Below, piece by piece: positions 34,401 to 43,291 of a DNA stretch of 64,000 bases. Numbering within the stretch: the first letter of the stretch is position 1; every line of letters begins with the position of its first letter. The stretch covers positions 184,105 through 248,104 of the forward strand of contig NZ_BNBZ01000011.1 of assembly GCF_014656215.1 (NCBI RefSeq), given 5' to 3'. The notes under the pieces were generated by a model. That model did not search any database, was not told where the DNA came from, and saw only the letters and a list, made by a program, of their open reading frames with translations. The position numbers and the translations under genes were made by a program. The DNA is from Streptomyces zaomyceticus (GTDB lineage Bacteria; Actinomycetota; Actinomycetes; Streptomycetales; Streptomycetaceae).

Positions 34401-36098
34401 GATCTCGCCCCGGCTGTCGGAGAGCGCCACCTTGAGGACGGCGAGCGGGCGCGTCTTGCGCGCCACGTGGTCCTGGTCGTACACGAGGTAGGCGCGGCTG
34501 GTCGAGCCGGTGCCCAGGCGGCGGCGGACCTGCCAGCGGCCGCCCAGTACGTCGCCGGCGACGGCTTCGAGCGGGTCCTTCTCGGGGGCTTCCGGTACCG
34601 GGGGCGCGGCGGGGGTCGTGAGGGAGTCCTCGACGAGTTCCAGCATTTCGAGGAACTCGTCGATGCTGGAGAGGCGCTGGCCGGGCCGGTAGGCGGTGGC
34701 CGCCTGGACCAGGTCGTCGATGTCCTCGGAAAGGCCGTCCACCAACGAGCTGGGACGCAGGCCCTCACCGGCTTCGAGGCGCGTGAGCAGCTCCGCCTGG
34801 CTCGCGGCCGGTGCCTTGCCCGTCACGAGGAGGTAGGTGAGGACGCCGAGGCCGTAGACGTCGAGGTAGACCGGGTCGGCGTTCAGGGCGGCCAGCTCGG
34901 GCGCGAGGTACGGGTCGGAGCCCTCCGCCAGGTGCATCGCGGACAGCGCGGTCGGGGCGAACCGGGTCATCCCTTCCCCGGAGGCGCCCGTGCCGCTGCG
35001 CTGGGTGGCGATCTGCCAGTCGGAGATCTGCAGGTGCGGGGAGAGCCAGGCCGCGTCCTCGCCGACGGCCTGACCCTCGCGGCCCCGGTTGCGTGGCAGC
35101 ACGTGGACGGAGCGGGCGGCCAGCGCCCGGTGGTGGATGCGGCTGGAGTGCGCGGAGCGCATCGTCTCGGCGAGCTGGCGGACGAGCGCCATGCGGCCGA
35201 GGATGTCGAGCTTCTCCCCGTACTGGAGGAGGTACTCGTCGAGACGCAGGGTGTGCGGGTGGTAGTCGAAGATCAGGGCGGGGCCGGAGGAGTGCCCGGA
35301 CGGGTCGTACTGCTTGAGCTGGACGACGCCGGGGTGCCGGAAGCGGCGCAGGACCGCGGCCTCGCGCCGGGCGGCGTTCTCCACGGACTGCCGGATCGAG
35401 GTGTCCGAACCGCGTTCGCGCAGGTAGATGCGGACGCGGGCGACCTCGGGCAGCTCAGTGTGCTCGGCGAGGTAGTCGGCCCAGGTCTCGCCGGAGTCGA
35501 AGGCCTTCCGCTTCAGCTCGTACGGGCCGACCTTGTACTTGGCATCGCTTGGGCGGACGCCGACCCGCTCCAGGGCGACTTTGATCTCGCGGGAGTCGAC
35601 GGCGGTGATGCGCCGGCGCTCGTCACGCGGGGGCTGCTGCAGCATCGCGACCAGTTCGGAGACGGTGTAGACGCCGTTCTCGTCATGGGCGGGCAGTCGG
35701 ATGCGCAGGCCATCGTCCGTGAAGCAGACGGCTTCTGCGACCCAGACGCGCTTGCCGTTCTGGCCGAGCAGTCCGGCGAGCTCCTTGGCCTTCTTGTTGA
35801 CAAGGTGCAGCGGGTTGCCGTGCAGGACGCGACGACCGTTGGGCGCGGTCTGGACCCAGGTGCCGTTCTCGCTGGTCACGGAGCCGTGCCAGTTCTTCAG
35901 CTCGATCATGCAGACGCCGCCGGGGGCGATGACGAGGAGATCGATCTCGCGGACGTGCCCGGTGTTCGCGGTGAAGGTGAAGTTCGACCAGGCCCGCCAC
36001 GGATCGGAGTCCGGCAGCTTCTCGCGGATGGCTTCCAGGCCGCGGTGCTCGTGCTCGTACTCGGACTCGGTGACCGTGGTCCACCGGCCTTCCCGCAT
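31455..36098 (-). CDS. pglW: BREX-2 serine/threonine kinase PglW with NERD domain
   Basis: 1547 residues. An N-terminal NERD nuclease-related domain (about 10-110) has EIDLLVIAPGGVCMIELKNW. A degenerate first kinase domain follows (about 170-420); its catalytic loop reads HHRALAARSV instead of HRD-K-N and the metal loop is SDWQ. A second, apparently active kinase (about 515-790) has a Gly loop LGTGSTSRAY, catalytic loop HRDIKPDN (about 663) and metal loop DFSLAG. The long C-terminal half contains helix-hairpin-helix-like repeats (LLNAPGLGAKTRSEVQRRQ) and a domain conserved in PglW. The start is the ATG before REGRWTTV. It heads the pglWX operon. Confidence 0.92.
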   Translation of the reverse strand: MREGRWTTVTESEYEHEHRGLEAIREKLPDSDPWRAWSNFTFTANTGHVREIDLLVIAPGGVCMIELKNWHGSVTSENGTWVQTAPNGRRVLHGNPLHLVNKKAKELAGLLGQNGKRVWVAEAVCFTDDGLRIRLPAHDENGVYTVSELVAMLQQPPRDERRRITAVDSREIKVALERVGVRPSDAKYKVGPYELKRKAFDSGETWADYLAEHTELPEVARVRIYLRERGSDTSIRQSVENAARREAAVLRRFRHPGVVQLKQYDPSGHSSGPALIFDYHPHTLRLDEYLLQYGEKLDILGRMALVRQLAETMRSAHSSRIHHRALAARSVHVLPRNRGREGQAVGEDAAWLSPHLQISDWQIATQRSGTGASGEGMTRFAPTALSAMHLAEGSDPYLAPELAALNADPVYLDVYGLGVLTYLLVTGKAPAASQAELLTRLEAGEGLRPSSLVDGLSEDIDDLVQAATAYRPGQRLSSIDEFLEMLELVEDSLTTPAAPPVPEAPEKDPLEAVAGDVLGGRWQVRRRLGTGSTSRAYLVYDQDHVARKTRPLAVLKVALSDSRGEILAHEAAVMGRLRADSRVIRLVEPEPLKIADRTVLVLEYVGDEREETGEGEESGTPRTRRREETVARQLRESGRLQIDQLEAYGDYLFGAVDFLEGESVWHRDIKPDNIAIRIRPNRTRELVLIDFSLAGYPAKDYEAGTEGYLDPFIGTLTRTAYDSHAERYAVAVTLHQMASGELPKWGDGSVLPRMTDPKKHPHPIIAKDAFEPGVRDGLVAFFEKALHRDAAQRFPELKPMRDAWKKIFLDATQTVPSSHRSRHPEPSETPSLDAGQATIADAEPLTAEQQREQLAAEVTRDTHLSAAGLTPAAEAFLYGLGVTTVGELLDYSRRKLLNAPGLGAKTRSEVQRRQREWGDRLRETPISPLTPRGRAEAREELAQLSATESALLGTLAGGDAAGGLTGSALRAVSLDTLATIFVPELNNNRSNHNKVETVRLLLRLPDAQGELPDIGVWPKQKDVADALSLSAGRIPQLLKEERKRWKKHPAVQALRAEIMELLSDLGRVASAAEIADALAVRRGTQLSEREQRRALALAAVRAVVEVEQLEPEEAEFQHQPNRKATEEALGAGLLALDVREDDAPDTPTAPGLLDYATRLGKTADRLAKLETLPTATTVLTELGSLTPPPGSVEWDERRLVELAAAASLNAAATPRLEIYRRDLSLVRALRLTQAGLVRLIPGVPEARQPGVTGEDVHERVRARFPELVLPDSRGGFSHDLPTAGPLTKALRDAGFDLTLSTREDTKTLRYLPTRMDSASSYLTTGAWRQATDVGAVTRYADDPALAGAVRAQERLAASARRDGYRVLTVHHHRPEEAVRALGAAPISAQAVSVTALFLEAMHALAPEGSKPTWETLLKADVAEAGSRGAVKFAEYARTAWGAVEPQVRSLLDRATGSGPVLLTEAAVFARYDAMGVLDRLAEAARQGGRGLWLLVPQGDPSREPKLSQIAVAYQAGLGEWIELPDSWVKDASTSKAAVTDGTEGDTK

Positions 36099-36289
36099 GT
36101 GCCGCCCCCGCTTCGTCGCTGCGTACTGAAGAGCTGACCGGCTCGGCCATCCGGCGGTAGACAAAGCTCTCGGGAGATCCTAACGGTGGGCCTAGACATC
36201 AGGGGCACCTGCGACGAAGCGGGCAGCGCCCGGGGTTGCGGATGCCGCGAGTGCAGGGCAGGCGCGATCAAGAGCGGTGCGAATCGGTC

Positions 36290-36301
36290 AAGTACTTAAG
36301 T
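36290..36301. promoter_or_regulatory. Overlapping palindromes in the pglW-Wadjet divergent region
   Basis: AAGTACTTAAGT contains two overlapping 8-base palindromes, AAGTACTT (36290-36297) and ACTTAAGT (36294-36301), an AT-rich island in a GC-rich spacer (36099-36342). It lies about 40 bases before the first Wadjet gene and could be a promoter element or operator. No other clear control signal is seen in the 244-base spacer. Confidence 0.3.
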
Positions 36302-36342
36302 CCCTGCCGATCACGGAGAACGGTCCGGGAGGATTGCAGGCG

Positions 36343-37905
36343 ATGGACATGACTTCTTCCCGGCCGGAGGGCCCTCCAGCCGGCTACGGGCCCTTCGCGC
36401 ATCTCACCGCCCCGAACGTGCTCCTCTACCGCTCGGTGATGCGCGCCTTCCTCGTGGCCAAGGAGCGGTTCGCCGTACACCTGCGGCCCGAGGACGTGTA
36501 CGCCGCGCTGCCCGCCGCCGTACGGCCCGGCGAGTTGGAGGGTGTCGTCGGCGCACTGGACAAGCTGGTCGACTGGGGGAACCTGCGGGCCGACCCGGAC
36601 ACCGGGCGGGTCACGGCCGTCGAGGACTTCTACCGCAAGCGGTACATCTACCAGCTCACCCAGGAGGGCGAGGCGGCCGAGGAGGCCCTGTCCGCCTACG
36701 ACGAGGCGCTCGGGCGGCGGGGTGCGCTCCAGGCCGTCGCACTGCACGACATCGTCACCCAGCTCCGCGCCCTCCTTGTGCTGGCGGCCGAGGAAGCGCC
36801 GGATCCGGCCAAGACGCATCTCGCGCTGGACGGGCTCGCCAGTCGGTTCGGGGCGCTGGCCGACAACGCCCGGGCCTTCATGGGGTCCCTGCAGCGGACC
36901 ATCGACCTCCACGACGTGGGGGAGGAGGTCTTCCTCGCCTACAAGGACCAGCTCATCCAGTACCTGGAGCGGTTCATCCAGGACCTCATCACCCTCGGCG
37001 GCCGCATCGCCCGGCTGATCCTGGAGCTGGAGGAGGGTGGCAGCATCGAGGCGCTGCTGTGGGCCGCTGCCGCCCGTGAGGCCGCCGATGCCACCCCGCA
37101 GGAGGCCGCATACGCCGAGCAGGCCGCGTACGAGCGGTGGGCCGGCCGGTGGGCCGGGCTGGCGGCCTGGTTCCTCAGCCGGGACGGCCGGGAATCGCAA
37201 GCCCGGCTGCTGCGCGGCCGTGCGCTCGGGGCCGTACCCCAGCTGCTGGCCGTCGTACGGTCGCTGAACGAGCGCCGAGCCGGGCGTTCCGATCGCTCCG
37301 CCGACTTCCGTACGCTCGCCCGCTGGTTCGCCGAGGCCCCCGACGACGACGCCCGGCACCGGCTTTGGCGCACCGCCTTCGGGCTGTACCCGGCCCGGCA
37401 CCTCACGGTCGACGCCGAGACGCTGGCCGCCCGCGCCGCCCGGCCCGATCCCGCGTCCACCCCATGGGCCGACGCCGAGCCGCTGCGCATCAGCCCGCAG
37501 CTGCGCCGTACCGGCAGCTACGAGCGGCGCGGCAAGCCCCGCAAGGTGGAGGACCGGCAAGAAGCGCGCCGCAGGCTCGCCGAGGTGGCCGTCAAGCAGG
37601 CCGCGGAGATCGCGGCCGCGCGGGCCCGGCTCGTCACCGACGGCATCACCCGCCTGTCCGGGCTCGGCGAGCTCGACCCCGTCAGCTTCCGGCTCTTCCT
37701 CCAGCTCCTCGGGGACGCCCTGGCCACCTGGCGGCCCGGTATGACGCACACGGTGGCCACCAGCAACGACGGGTCCATGGAGATCCGACTCACCGCCTTG
37801 GCCGATGGATCCGCGGCCGAGGTCCGCACGCCGGGCGGCGTCTTCCGCGGCCCTGACCACACCATCGAGATCATCGATCTGGCGGAAGGAGACGACGGAC
37901 TGTGA
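36343..37905 (+). CDS. jetA: Wadjet component JetA-type (DUF2397, TIGR02677)
   Basis: 520 residues of the DUF2397 family, the kleisin-like subunit of a Wadjet SMC complex. Family features include YRSVMRAFLVAKERFAVHLRPE near the start, winged-helix-like text (VDWGNLRADPDTGRVTAVEDFY), and long helical segments in the middle. The start is the ATG with GGGAGGA nine bases upstream; an upstream GTG at 36277 lacks any ribosome-binding site. It overlaps the next gene by GTGA. It is the first of four coupled genes, divergent from pglW. Wadjet complexes recognise and cleave circular plasmids. Confidence 0.88.
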   Translation: MDMTSSRPEGPPAGYGPFAHLTAPNVLLYRSVMRAFLVAKERFAVHLRPEDVYAALPAAVRPGELEGVVGALDKLVDWGNLRADPDTGRVTAVEDFYRKRYIYQLTQEGEAAEEALSAYDEALGRRGALQAVALHDIVTQLRALLVLAAEEAPDPAKTHLALDGLASRFGALADNARAFMGSLQRTIDLHDVGEEVFLAYKDQLIQYLERFIQDLITLGGRIARLILELEEGGSIEALLWAAAAREAADATPQEAAYAEQAAYERWAGRWAGLAAWFLSRDGRESQARLLRGRALGAVPQLLAVVRSLNERRAGRSDRSADFRTLARWFAEAPDDDARHRLWRTAFGLYPARHLTVDAETLAARAARPDPASTPWADAEPLRISPQLRRTGSYERRGKPRKVEDRQEARRRLAEVAVKQAAEIAAARARLVTDGITRLSGLGELDPVSFRLFLQLLGDALATWRPGMTHTVATSNDGSMEIRLTALADGSAAEVRTPGGVFRGPDHTIEIIDLAEGDDGL

Positions 37906-39149
37906 GTACTCCGCTCGCCGAAGTGCTGGACGGGCAGCATGCCGCGGAACTGCGCAAGGCCGCCCGCGCTCTGCTGAAGCAGCCCCTGCTGCTCGCCGTC
38001 GGCGCGTACGCCGACGAGTTCCGTCTCGTCCGGCGGCACGCCTCCGACCTGCGCGAGTGGTTCGACCGCAACACCGGCTGGTCCCTCCAGGTCGACGCCG
38101 AGACCGCCCGGCTGGGCAAGATCCCGGCCCACCTCGCCGATGCCACCCACCCCGCCCGCGAGGCCACGCGCAGCGCCGCCCCCTTCACCCGCCGCCGGTA
38201 CGTCCTGCTCTGCCTCGCCCTCGCCGCCCTCGAACGCGGCGAGGCGCAGATCGCGCTCGGCCGCCTCGCCGACCAGGTCGTCCTCGACGCCGCTGATCCG
38301 CAGCTGGCCGCGACGGGCGTCCAGTTCACCCTGGACCGCCGCGACGAGCGCCTCGACCTCGCCGCCGTCGTACGCCTCCTGCTCAGCCTCGGAGTACTGC
38401 GGCGCGTCGCCGGCGACGAAGAGGCGTACGTCAGCGGCGCCGGAGACGTCCTGTACGACGTCGAACGGCGGGTGCTCGCCGGGCTGCTCGCGACCCGCCG
38501 CGGCCCGTCCACCATCCGGGCCGCCACCCTGGACGAGCGGCTCGTCGGGCTCATCGCCGAAACGGCCCTCGACAGTGACGAACTCCGGTTCCGGGCGATG
38601 CGCCGCTCGCTGACCCGCCGACTGCTGGACGACCCCGTGCTCTACTACGACGAACTGACCGACGCTGAGCTGGGCTACCTCACGCGGCAGCGCGGTTTCC
38701 TCACCGCACGCATCACCGAACTGACGGGCCTGGTGGCCGAGGTCAGGGCCGAAGGCATCGCCATGGTCGACCCCGACGACGACCTCACCGACCTCCGCAT
38801 GCCGGAATCCGGCACCCACGGTCACGTCACCCTGCTGCTCGCCGAGTACCTCACGAGTGCCGAAGGTCCGGTCGTCTTCACGGCAGACCTTGAACGCCGT
38901 GTTGCCGCACTGGCCGCCGAACACGGAGGCTTCTGGGCGAAGTCGGCCCGTGAGCCGGGAGCCGAGGGGGAGCTCGTGGAGCAGGCCGTCAGTCGGCTCG
39001 CCGCCCTCGGCCTGGTCTCCCGTACTCCTGACGGGGTGGTGCCACGCCCGGCGCTTGCCCGGTACGCGGTCGGCGAGACCGTCGTACTCGAACCCCGCAC
39101 AGTCGGCACCGCTCAGGTGCCCGCGCAGAGAAAGGCTCATCAGCGTTGA
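37902..39149 (+). CDS. jetB: Wadjet component JetB-type (DUF2398, TIGR02678)
   Basis: 415 residues of the DUF2398 family, the KITE-like winged-helix partner of the kleisin and SMC subunits. Recognisable stretches: ELRKAARALLKQPLLLA, REWFDRNTGWSLQVDAE, FTRRRYVLLCLALAALERG, RLLDDPVLYYDELTDAELG. It is coupled to jetA (GTGA) and to jetC (TTGA overlap at 39146-39149). Confidence 0.88.
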   Translation: MSTPLAEVLDGQHAAELRKAARALLKQPLLLAVGAYADEFRLVRRHASDLREWFDRNTGWSLQVDAETARLGKIPAHLADATHPAREATRSAAPFTRRRYVLLCLALAALERGEAQIALGRLADQVVLDAADPQLAATGVQFTLDRRDERLDLAAVVRLLLSLGVLRRVAGDEEAYVSGAGDVLYDVERRVLAGLLATRRGPSTIRAATLDERLVGLIAETALDSDELRFRAMRRSLTRRLLDDPVLYYDELTDAELGYLTRQRGFLTARITELTGLVAEVRAEGIAMVDPDDDLTDLRMPESGTHGHVTLLLAEYLTSAEGPVVFTADLERRVAALAAEHGGFWAKSAREPGAEGELVEQAVSRLAALGLVSRTPDGVVPRPALARYAVGETVVLEPRTVGTAQVPAQRKAHQR

Positions 39150-42100
39150 CCCCCCGTGCCGTACTCCCGGTCCCCGCGCGCGCCCGCTGGCAGCCCCTGC
39201 GGATCGGTCTCGTCGATCTTTTCCACTACGACGTGGAGGAATTCCACTTCCGCGACGGGCGGCTGCTGCTCCGGGGGAACAACGGCACAGGCAAATCCAA
39301 GGTGCTCGCCCTGACCCTGCCCTTCCTCCTGGACGGGGACCTCAGCGCGCGCCGGGTGGAGCCCGACGGAGACGCCGGAAAGAGGATGGAGTGGAATCTG
39401 CTGCTCGGCGGAGAGCACCCCCACTCCGAACGGCTCGGCTACACCTGGGTGGAGTTCGGCCGCCGCGACGAGGTGAGCGGCGAGGAGCAGTTCCGTACGC
39501 TTCTCTGCGGGCTCAAGGCCGTCAGCGGGCGCGGCATCGCCCGGCACTGGTGGGCGGTGACCGCCCAGCGGATCGACCACGCACCGGCCGGGGCGGTGTC
39601 GGAGGGGTCGCTCAGCCTCCTCGACGCCACCGGCACGGTGTTGTCCCGGGACCGGCTCATCGAGGCGGTCGCGGGACACGGAATGGTCTACGACCAGGCC
39701 AAGACCTATCGCCGGGCCGTCGACGAGGCGCTCTTCGGGCTCGGGGAGCAGCGTTACGGCGCCCTCGTGGACCTGCTCATCCAGCTGCGCCAGCCCCAAC
39801 TGTCCAAACGCCCCAACGAAGCCGCCCTCTCCCGCGCGCTCACCGAAGCGCTTCCGCCCATGGACCAGGCCGTCATCGCGGACGTGGCCGAGGCATTCCG
39901 CTCCCTGGACGAGGAGAAGGAGGAGCTACGGGCCGCCGGCGCGGCCGAGCGCGCGGCCTCCGCGTTCCTCGACCACTACCGGCGCTATGCCCGCATCGCC
40001 TCCCGCCGGCGCGCACGCCTCCCGCGCAGCGAGCACTCGAAGTACGAGCACCTGCTGCGCGACCTCGCCGAGGCACAGGCCGAGAAGGCCGCGGCCGAGG
40101 AGGAGCGGGCGGCGGCCGACGAGCGGATCGCCGCGCTCACCGAGACACAGGCCCGACTGGAGGCCGTCGACGCGGCCCTGCGTGAGGGCCCGGAGATGCG
40201 CAGCGCTCATGAACTGGAGCGGGCCGCCAAGGCGTTGGAACGGTGCGGGCAGGACAGCGCACGCGCACGCGCCGACCGGGAGGAGGCCGCGCTGCTGCAC
40301 ACACGGGCGCTCGGGCGCCTCGCGGCGGCGGAGAACCGGTTCCAGGCCGCCGGGCACCGAGTCGAGGACACGCTTCGCCTCGCGCGGGAAACCGCCGAGG
40401 CGGCCCGGCTGGACCTGCCCGGGGACGAGGGGCTGACGGCGGCCGAACTGCGCGCCGCTGTGACCGAGGCGACCGACCGCCGACACCGCACCCTCGCGCA
40501 CGTCGAGGAGCTCGCGGACCGCGCCGAGGCGGCGGCGGCCGAGCGCCGGGCCGCCGCACTGCGGCTCGACGAGACGGAAACCGACCTGGCGCACGCTGCC
40601 GAGGAACAGGGCGCGGCCGACGAGACGGTGACGGCCGCGGGCCGGGCTCTGGTGGACGCCGTGCGCGAGCACGCGGGCCGGTGCGAGGAGCTCGCGTACG
40701 CCGACCCGGTCGGACTGTTGGACGAGCTCCAGGAGTGGACCCGGCACCAGGACGGGCCCTACCCGGCACGCCGGCACGGATCGGACGCGCACAGCGCCAC
40801 GGCAGCGGTACTCGCCGACCAGGCGGCGCAATCAGCGCAGCGCGGGGCGGCCCTGGCGGCCCGTGCCCGAGACGCGGAACAGGAACTCGCCGAGCTGGAG
40901 GCCGGCGGCCGCCGTGGACCGCAGGCCCCGTACACCCGGAACCCCGGTCTGCGCGATCAGGCGCCCGGCGCCCCACTGTGGCGGCTGGTCGACTTCCGGG
41001 ACGAGGTCGCGGACCGGGAGCGCGCCGGCCTGGAGGCGGCCCTGGAGGCGGCCGGGCTGCTGGACGCGTGGGTGCGCCCCGACGGCGCGGCCCTGGCGGC
41101 GGACGGTCACGACGTACTCCTCGACGCGCGGACGGGTCCGGTCGACGGGCCGTCGCTCGCCGACGTGCTGCGCCCGGCCGTCGACCACGGCGATGCCCAG
41201 GCGGCCCACGTGGGTGAGGAGACCGTGGGCCGACTCCTCTCGGCGATCGGCCTGGGCGCGGTCGCCGGGGACGCGGAGGCGGGTGCCGGGCCAGGGGGCA
41301 CCGAGCCGACAGCGGGCACATGGGCGGCTCCGGACGGCCGCTACCGCGTAGGCGTCCTCATCGGTCGGTGGGCCAAACCTGCGGCCGAGTACATCGGCGC
41401 GGGCGCCCGGGAAGCCGCGCGGCGCAGCCGTATCACCACCTTGCGCGCCGAACTCTCCCTTCTCCAGGGAGAGGAGGCAGCCGAGGCCGTGCACGCGCAG
41501 GCTCTGGAGACCCGGCGCCGTACGCTCGACGCCGAACTGGCCGCGGTGCCCGACGACGGGCCGCTGACCCGGGCGCACGCCCGCGCGGCGGCTGCCGCCG
41601 ACACCGCGCGCCGGGCCAGGTCCCGTCGTGAGGGACGGGCCGCCGACGCGCTGGCCGCAGCCGAGCGGTCGGAGCTGGCGAGCGCCGAGCTCCAGGAGGC
41701 CGCCGCCGATCTGGGGCTGCCACCGGACCGGCCGGCGCTGGCCGTCGTACGGCAGGCCCTTGTCGAACTCGCGGCCGTCCTGGCCGCACTCTGGCCCGCC
41801 CTGCGCGAACGAACCGAAGCGGCACGGCTGGCACAGGAGGAGCGTGAGGAAACCGGCCGGGCAGGGGAGCGCACCGCCGAACTCGCCCTGCGCGCGGAGG
41901 AGGCCGCCCGCGAGGCGGCAGCCGCGGACGAGCGGCTCACCACGCTGCGCTCGACCGTGGGCGCGGCCGTGGCCGAGCTGGAACGGCGGCTGGCGGAGAC
42001 CACGGAGGCCCTGCGCTGCTGTGCTGCCGATCAGCGGTTGTCCCAGGACCGCCGCACGGAGGCGGACCGGCGGGCCAACCGGGCCGAAGGCCGGATCGAA

Positions 42101-43291
42101 CAGCTGGAGAAAGCCGTCACCGAGGCTGCCTCCGCGCGCTCCGAGGCCATCGCCGCGCTCCAGCGCTTCACCGCCACCGGGCTGATCACGGTCGCGCTTC
42201 CCGAACTCGCCGTACCGGCCGCCGCCGACGGCCCGTGGGCGGCCACCCCGGCCATCGCCCTCGCCCGTTCCCTCGAAGCGGAGTTGTCGACGACGGACGA
42301 CTCGGACGGTGCTTGGGAGCGCGTACAGCGGCGTCTGAGCGAAGAGCTCAAAACCCTTCAGGACGCGCTTTCCCGGCACGGCCATACCGCCTCGGCCCGG
42401 ATGGTCGAGGACGGGATGATCGTCGACATCGTCTACCAGGGCCGCGAACGCGCCGTACCCGAACTCGCCGAGGCGCTGGCGGTCGAGGTCGGCGAACTCA
42501 CCCGCATCCTCTCCGCGAATGAACGCGAAATCCTTGAAACCCACCTCATCACCGAGGTCGCGGGCACTCTTCAGGAGCTGATCGCGACCGCCGAACGGCA
42601 CGTGCTCGCCATGAACGCCGAGCTGGAGGACCGTCCGACCTCCACCGGCATGACCCTGCGCCTGGTGTGGCGGGCCTCCCGCAAGGCACCTGCCGGCCTT
42701 GCCCAGGCCCGTGGCCGACTGCTCCAGACCGCCGACGCCTGGACTCCCGAGGACCGGGACGCGGTCGGGGAGTTCCTGCAGACTCAGATCGCCCGCCAGC
42801 AGACCGAGGACGCGGCCGGCAGCTGGCTGGAACACCTCACGGCGGCGCTCGACTACCGTTCCTGGCACGAGTTCGCCGTCGAGCGGCAGCAGCACGGTCG
42901 CTGGGTGCCTGCAACCGGTCCCGCGTCCGGAGGCGAACGCGTCCTGGCGGTCTCCGTGCCCTTGTTCGCCGCGGCCTCCTCGCACTACGCGAGCGCGGCC
43001 AGCCCGTACGCACCACGACTCGTCACCCTGGACGAGGCGTTCGCGGGCGTCGACGACGACTCGCGCGCCAAGTGCCTCGGCCTCCTGCACGCCTTCGACC
43101 TGGATGTGGTCATGACCAGTGAACGGGAATGGGCCTGCTATCCGCAGGTACCGGGCATCGCCATCGCCCAGCTGTCCCGGGTCGACGAGGTGGCCGCCGT
43201 TCTGGTCACCCGCTGGGAATGGGACGGCACGGCTCGTACCCGTCACGAGGACCCGGTGCGCACGCCGGACCCGGAGCCCCTGTGGACGTGA
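39146..43291 (+). CDS. jetC: Wadjet SMC-like ATPase JetC-type (TIGR02680)
   Basis: A 1381-residue SMC/Rad50-type ATPase. The N-terminal Walker A is LLLRGNNGTGKSKVLALTL (about residues 40-58). Two long Ala/Glu/Arg-rich coiled-coil arms (about 245-610 and 760-1060) surround a hinge-like region (about 610-760). The C-terminal ABC signature ASGGERVLAVSVPLF (about 1255) and Walker B RLVTLDEAFAGVDDDSR (about 1290) complete the ATPase head. It starts at a TTG overlapping the jetB stop. In Wadjet this subunit extrudes DNA loops until the closed circle is sensed. Confidence 0.9.
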   Translation: MTPRAVLPVPARARWQPLRIGLVDLFHYDVEEFHFRDGRLLLRGNNGTGKSKVLALTLPFLLDGDLSARRVEPDGDAGKRMEWNLLLGGEHPHSERLGYTWVEFGRRDEVSGEEQFRTLLCGLKAVSGRGIARHWWAVTAQRIDHAPAGAVSEGSLSLLDATGTVLSRDRLIEAVAGHGMVYDQAKTYRRAVDEALFGLGEQRYGALVDLLIQLRQPQLSKRPNEAALSRALTEALPPMDQAVIADVAEAFRSLDEEKEELRAAGAAERAASAFLDHYRRYARIASRRRARLPRSEHSKYEHLLRDLAEAQAEKAAAEEERAAADERIAALTETQARLEAVDAALREGPEMRSAHELERAAKALERCGQDSARARADREEAALLHTRALGRLAAAENRFQAAGHRVEDTLRLARETAEAARLDLPGDEGLTAAELRAAVTEATDRRHRTLAHVEELADRAEAAAAERRAAALRLDETETDLAHAAEEQGAADETVTAAGRALVDAVREHAGRCEELAYADPVGLLDELQEWTRHQDGPYPARRHGSDAHSATAAVLADQAAQSAQRGAALAARARDAEQELAELEAGGRRGPQAPYTRNPGLRDQAPGAPLWRLVDFRDEVADRERAGLEAALEAAGLLDAWVRPDGAALAADGHDVLLDARTGPVDGPSLADVLRPAVDHGDAQAAHVGEETVGRLLSAIGLGAVAGDAEAGAGPGGTEPTAGTWAAPDGRYRVGVLIGRWAKPAAEYIGAGAREAARRSRITTLRAELSLLQGEEAAEAVHAQALETRRRTLDAELAAVPDDGPLTRAHARAAAAADTARRARSRREGRAADALAAAERSELASAELQEAAADLGLPPDRPALAVVRQALVELAAVLAALWPALRERTEAARLAQEEREETGRAGERTAELALRAEEAAREAAAADERLTTLRSTVGAAVAELERRLAETTEALRCCAADQRLSQDRRTEADRRANRAEGRIEQLEKAVTEAASARSEAIAALQRFTATGLITVALPELAVPAAADGPWAATPAIALARSLEAELSTTDDSDGAWERVQRRLSEELKTLQDALSRHGHTASARMVEDGMIVDIVYQGRERAVPELAEALAVEVGELTRILSANEREILETHLITEVAGTLQELIATAERHVLAMNAELEDRPTSTGMTLRLVWRASRKAPAGLAQARGRLLQTADAWTPEDRDAVGEFLQTQIARQQTEDAAGSWLEHLTAALDYRSWHEFAVERQQHGRWVPATGPASGGERVLAVSVPLFAAASSHYASAASPYAPRLVTLDEAFAGVDDDSRAKCLGLLHAFDLDVVMTSEREWACYPQVPGIAIAQLSRVDEVAAVLVTRWEWDGTARTRHEDPVRTPDPEPLWT

